NCBI GenBank assembly: GCA_013329135.1
Contig: DUKU01000081.1
Location: forward strand, 573 to 6,328
Source: Thermoplasmata archaeon
GTDB lineage: Archaea; Thermoplasmatota; Thermoplasmata; UBA10834
Length of the DNA: 5,756 nt
Direction of reading: 5' to 3'
The position numbers and the translations under genes are program-made. Shown piece after piece: positions 5,428 to 5,756 of this stretch (position 1 is its first letter; each line of letters starts with the position of its first letter). The notes under the pieces are model-generated. The model searched no databases. It had not been told where the DNA came from and was given only the letters and a program-made list of their open reading frames with translations.

Positions 5428-5756
5428 AGAAGCGCCCAGGGTTCTGTCTAAAGTCGGGTGATGGTCATTACGACCGCCCGAACAATCGACTCATTCCATT
5501 CGGCTCCGACCTTACGCCCTTCACAGGGTCGCAGAGGGCCATCATCACGTCATGCTGGAACGCGCCGGGGCTGAACCATAAGCCCCCTGCCGTCATGTTG
5601 AAGGCGGCTGGTCGCAGCGGGCCTGCTCGGCCAGATGACGCCTGGATAAGCGTATCTGAGCGAGCATATGATACGTACGCGCCCATTCGGGAATATGGAT
5701 TTCTCCCACATATCGAGCGCAATCCGCTGCATTCACCCGGGCCGACCATGACGGCC
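5428..5756. other. 329-base stretch with no confident gene
   Basis: After the iscU stop I see no T-rich terminator and no gene I can name. The plus-strand frame continuing through 5595 has no stop to the window edge and gives a weakly transposase-like sequence (separate entry). The minus strand also has open frames of 93 and 60 codons, but their products look like random translations. Self-complementary segments are present: GGGGCT/AGCCCC (5567-5572 with 5581-5586), CGTATC/GATACG (5651-5656 with 5670-5675), GGCC/GGCC (5620-5623 with 5629-5632) and CCCT/AGGG (5517-5520 with 5525-5528). It could be an insertion-sequence remnant or part of a structured RNA. Confidence 0.5.
5595..5756 (+). pseudogene. 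Possible partial or degenerate transposase-like frame, running off the right edge
   Basis: The frame from ATG 5595 is open to the window end (54 codons) and also upstream to about 5427. The product contains ERAYDTYAPIREYG followed by FLPHIERNP. This recalls the AYD...G..P.I..NP pattern around the second catalytic aspartate of IS4/IS5-type DDE transposases. Here the residues before AYD are SER rather than the more usual D-x-A/G. All five arginines are CGN, whereas the neighbouring genes mainly use AGG, and third positions are richer in A/T, so the origin may be foreign. No ribosome-binding site or terminal inverted repeat is visible. This is pattern recognition only and may be wrong. Confidence 0.25.

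Noticed and set aside
5428..5460. Terminator after iscU
   Set aside because: No stable hairpin with a T-run and no T-rich tract follows the stop.

Overview
The window looks like chromosomal DNA from a GC-rich archaeon. The signs are A/T-rich TATA-type promoter elements, two genes with almost no leader between the predicted transcription start and the ATG, small pilin-like membrane-anchored proteins, a tandem zinc-ribbon protein, and strong use of AGG (Arg) and ATA (Ile) codons despite the high GC content. A Thermoplasmata or Methanomassiliicoccales-like euryarchaeon fits best, but that placement is inference; the window has no rRNA or other marker.

Layout. (1) 1-846, minus strand: 5' part of a gene for a protein with five CxxC...CxxC zinc ribbons, running off the left edge. 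(2) 847-1055: divergent intergenic region with a TATA box for the zinc-ribbon gene and a perfect 14-bp palindrome. (3) 1056-2478, plus strand: three tightly packed small genes, each with an N-terminal membrane anchor and a small extracytoplasmic domain. The first two share an E-x-LPL-x-LLI anchor motif like archaeal pilin-type signal sequences, and the first carries an Ig-like or carboxypeptidase-regulatory-like beta domain. (4) 2481-3707, minus strand: a SufS-like group II cysteine desulfurase that converges on the pilin-like cluster with only 2 bases between the stops. (5) 3708-3845: divergent promoter region. (6) 3846-5427, plus strand: an IscS/NifS-type cysteine desulfurase overlapping an IscU-type Fe-S scaffold gene. 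(7) 5428-5756: no confident gene. It holds a weak transposase-like open frame with non-host codon use and, on the other strand, several hairpins.

How the genes work together. The iscS-iscU pair is a minimal Fe-S cluster assembly module: the desulfurase takes sulfur from cysteine as a persulfide and passes it to the scaffold. A second desulfurase of SufS type is transcribed divergently from the same 138-bp region, so sulfur mobilisation genes are grouped here without SufBCD, HscAB or ferredoxin genes in view. The three pilin-like proteins probably form a separate surface or envelope unit. The zinc-ribbon protein is of unknown function. The most unusual items are the five-fold zinc-ribbon protein, the three-gene pilin-like cassette and the variant SufS with an HCC active-site motif.
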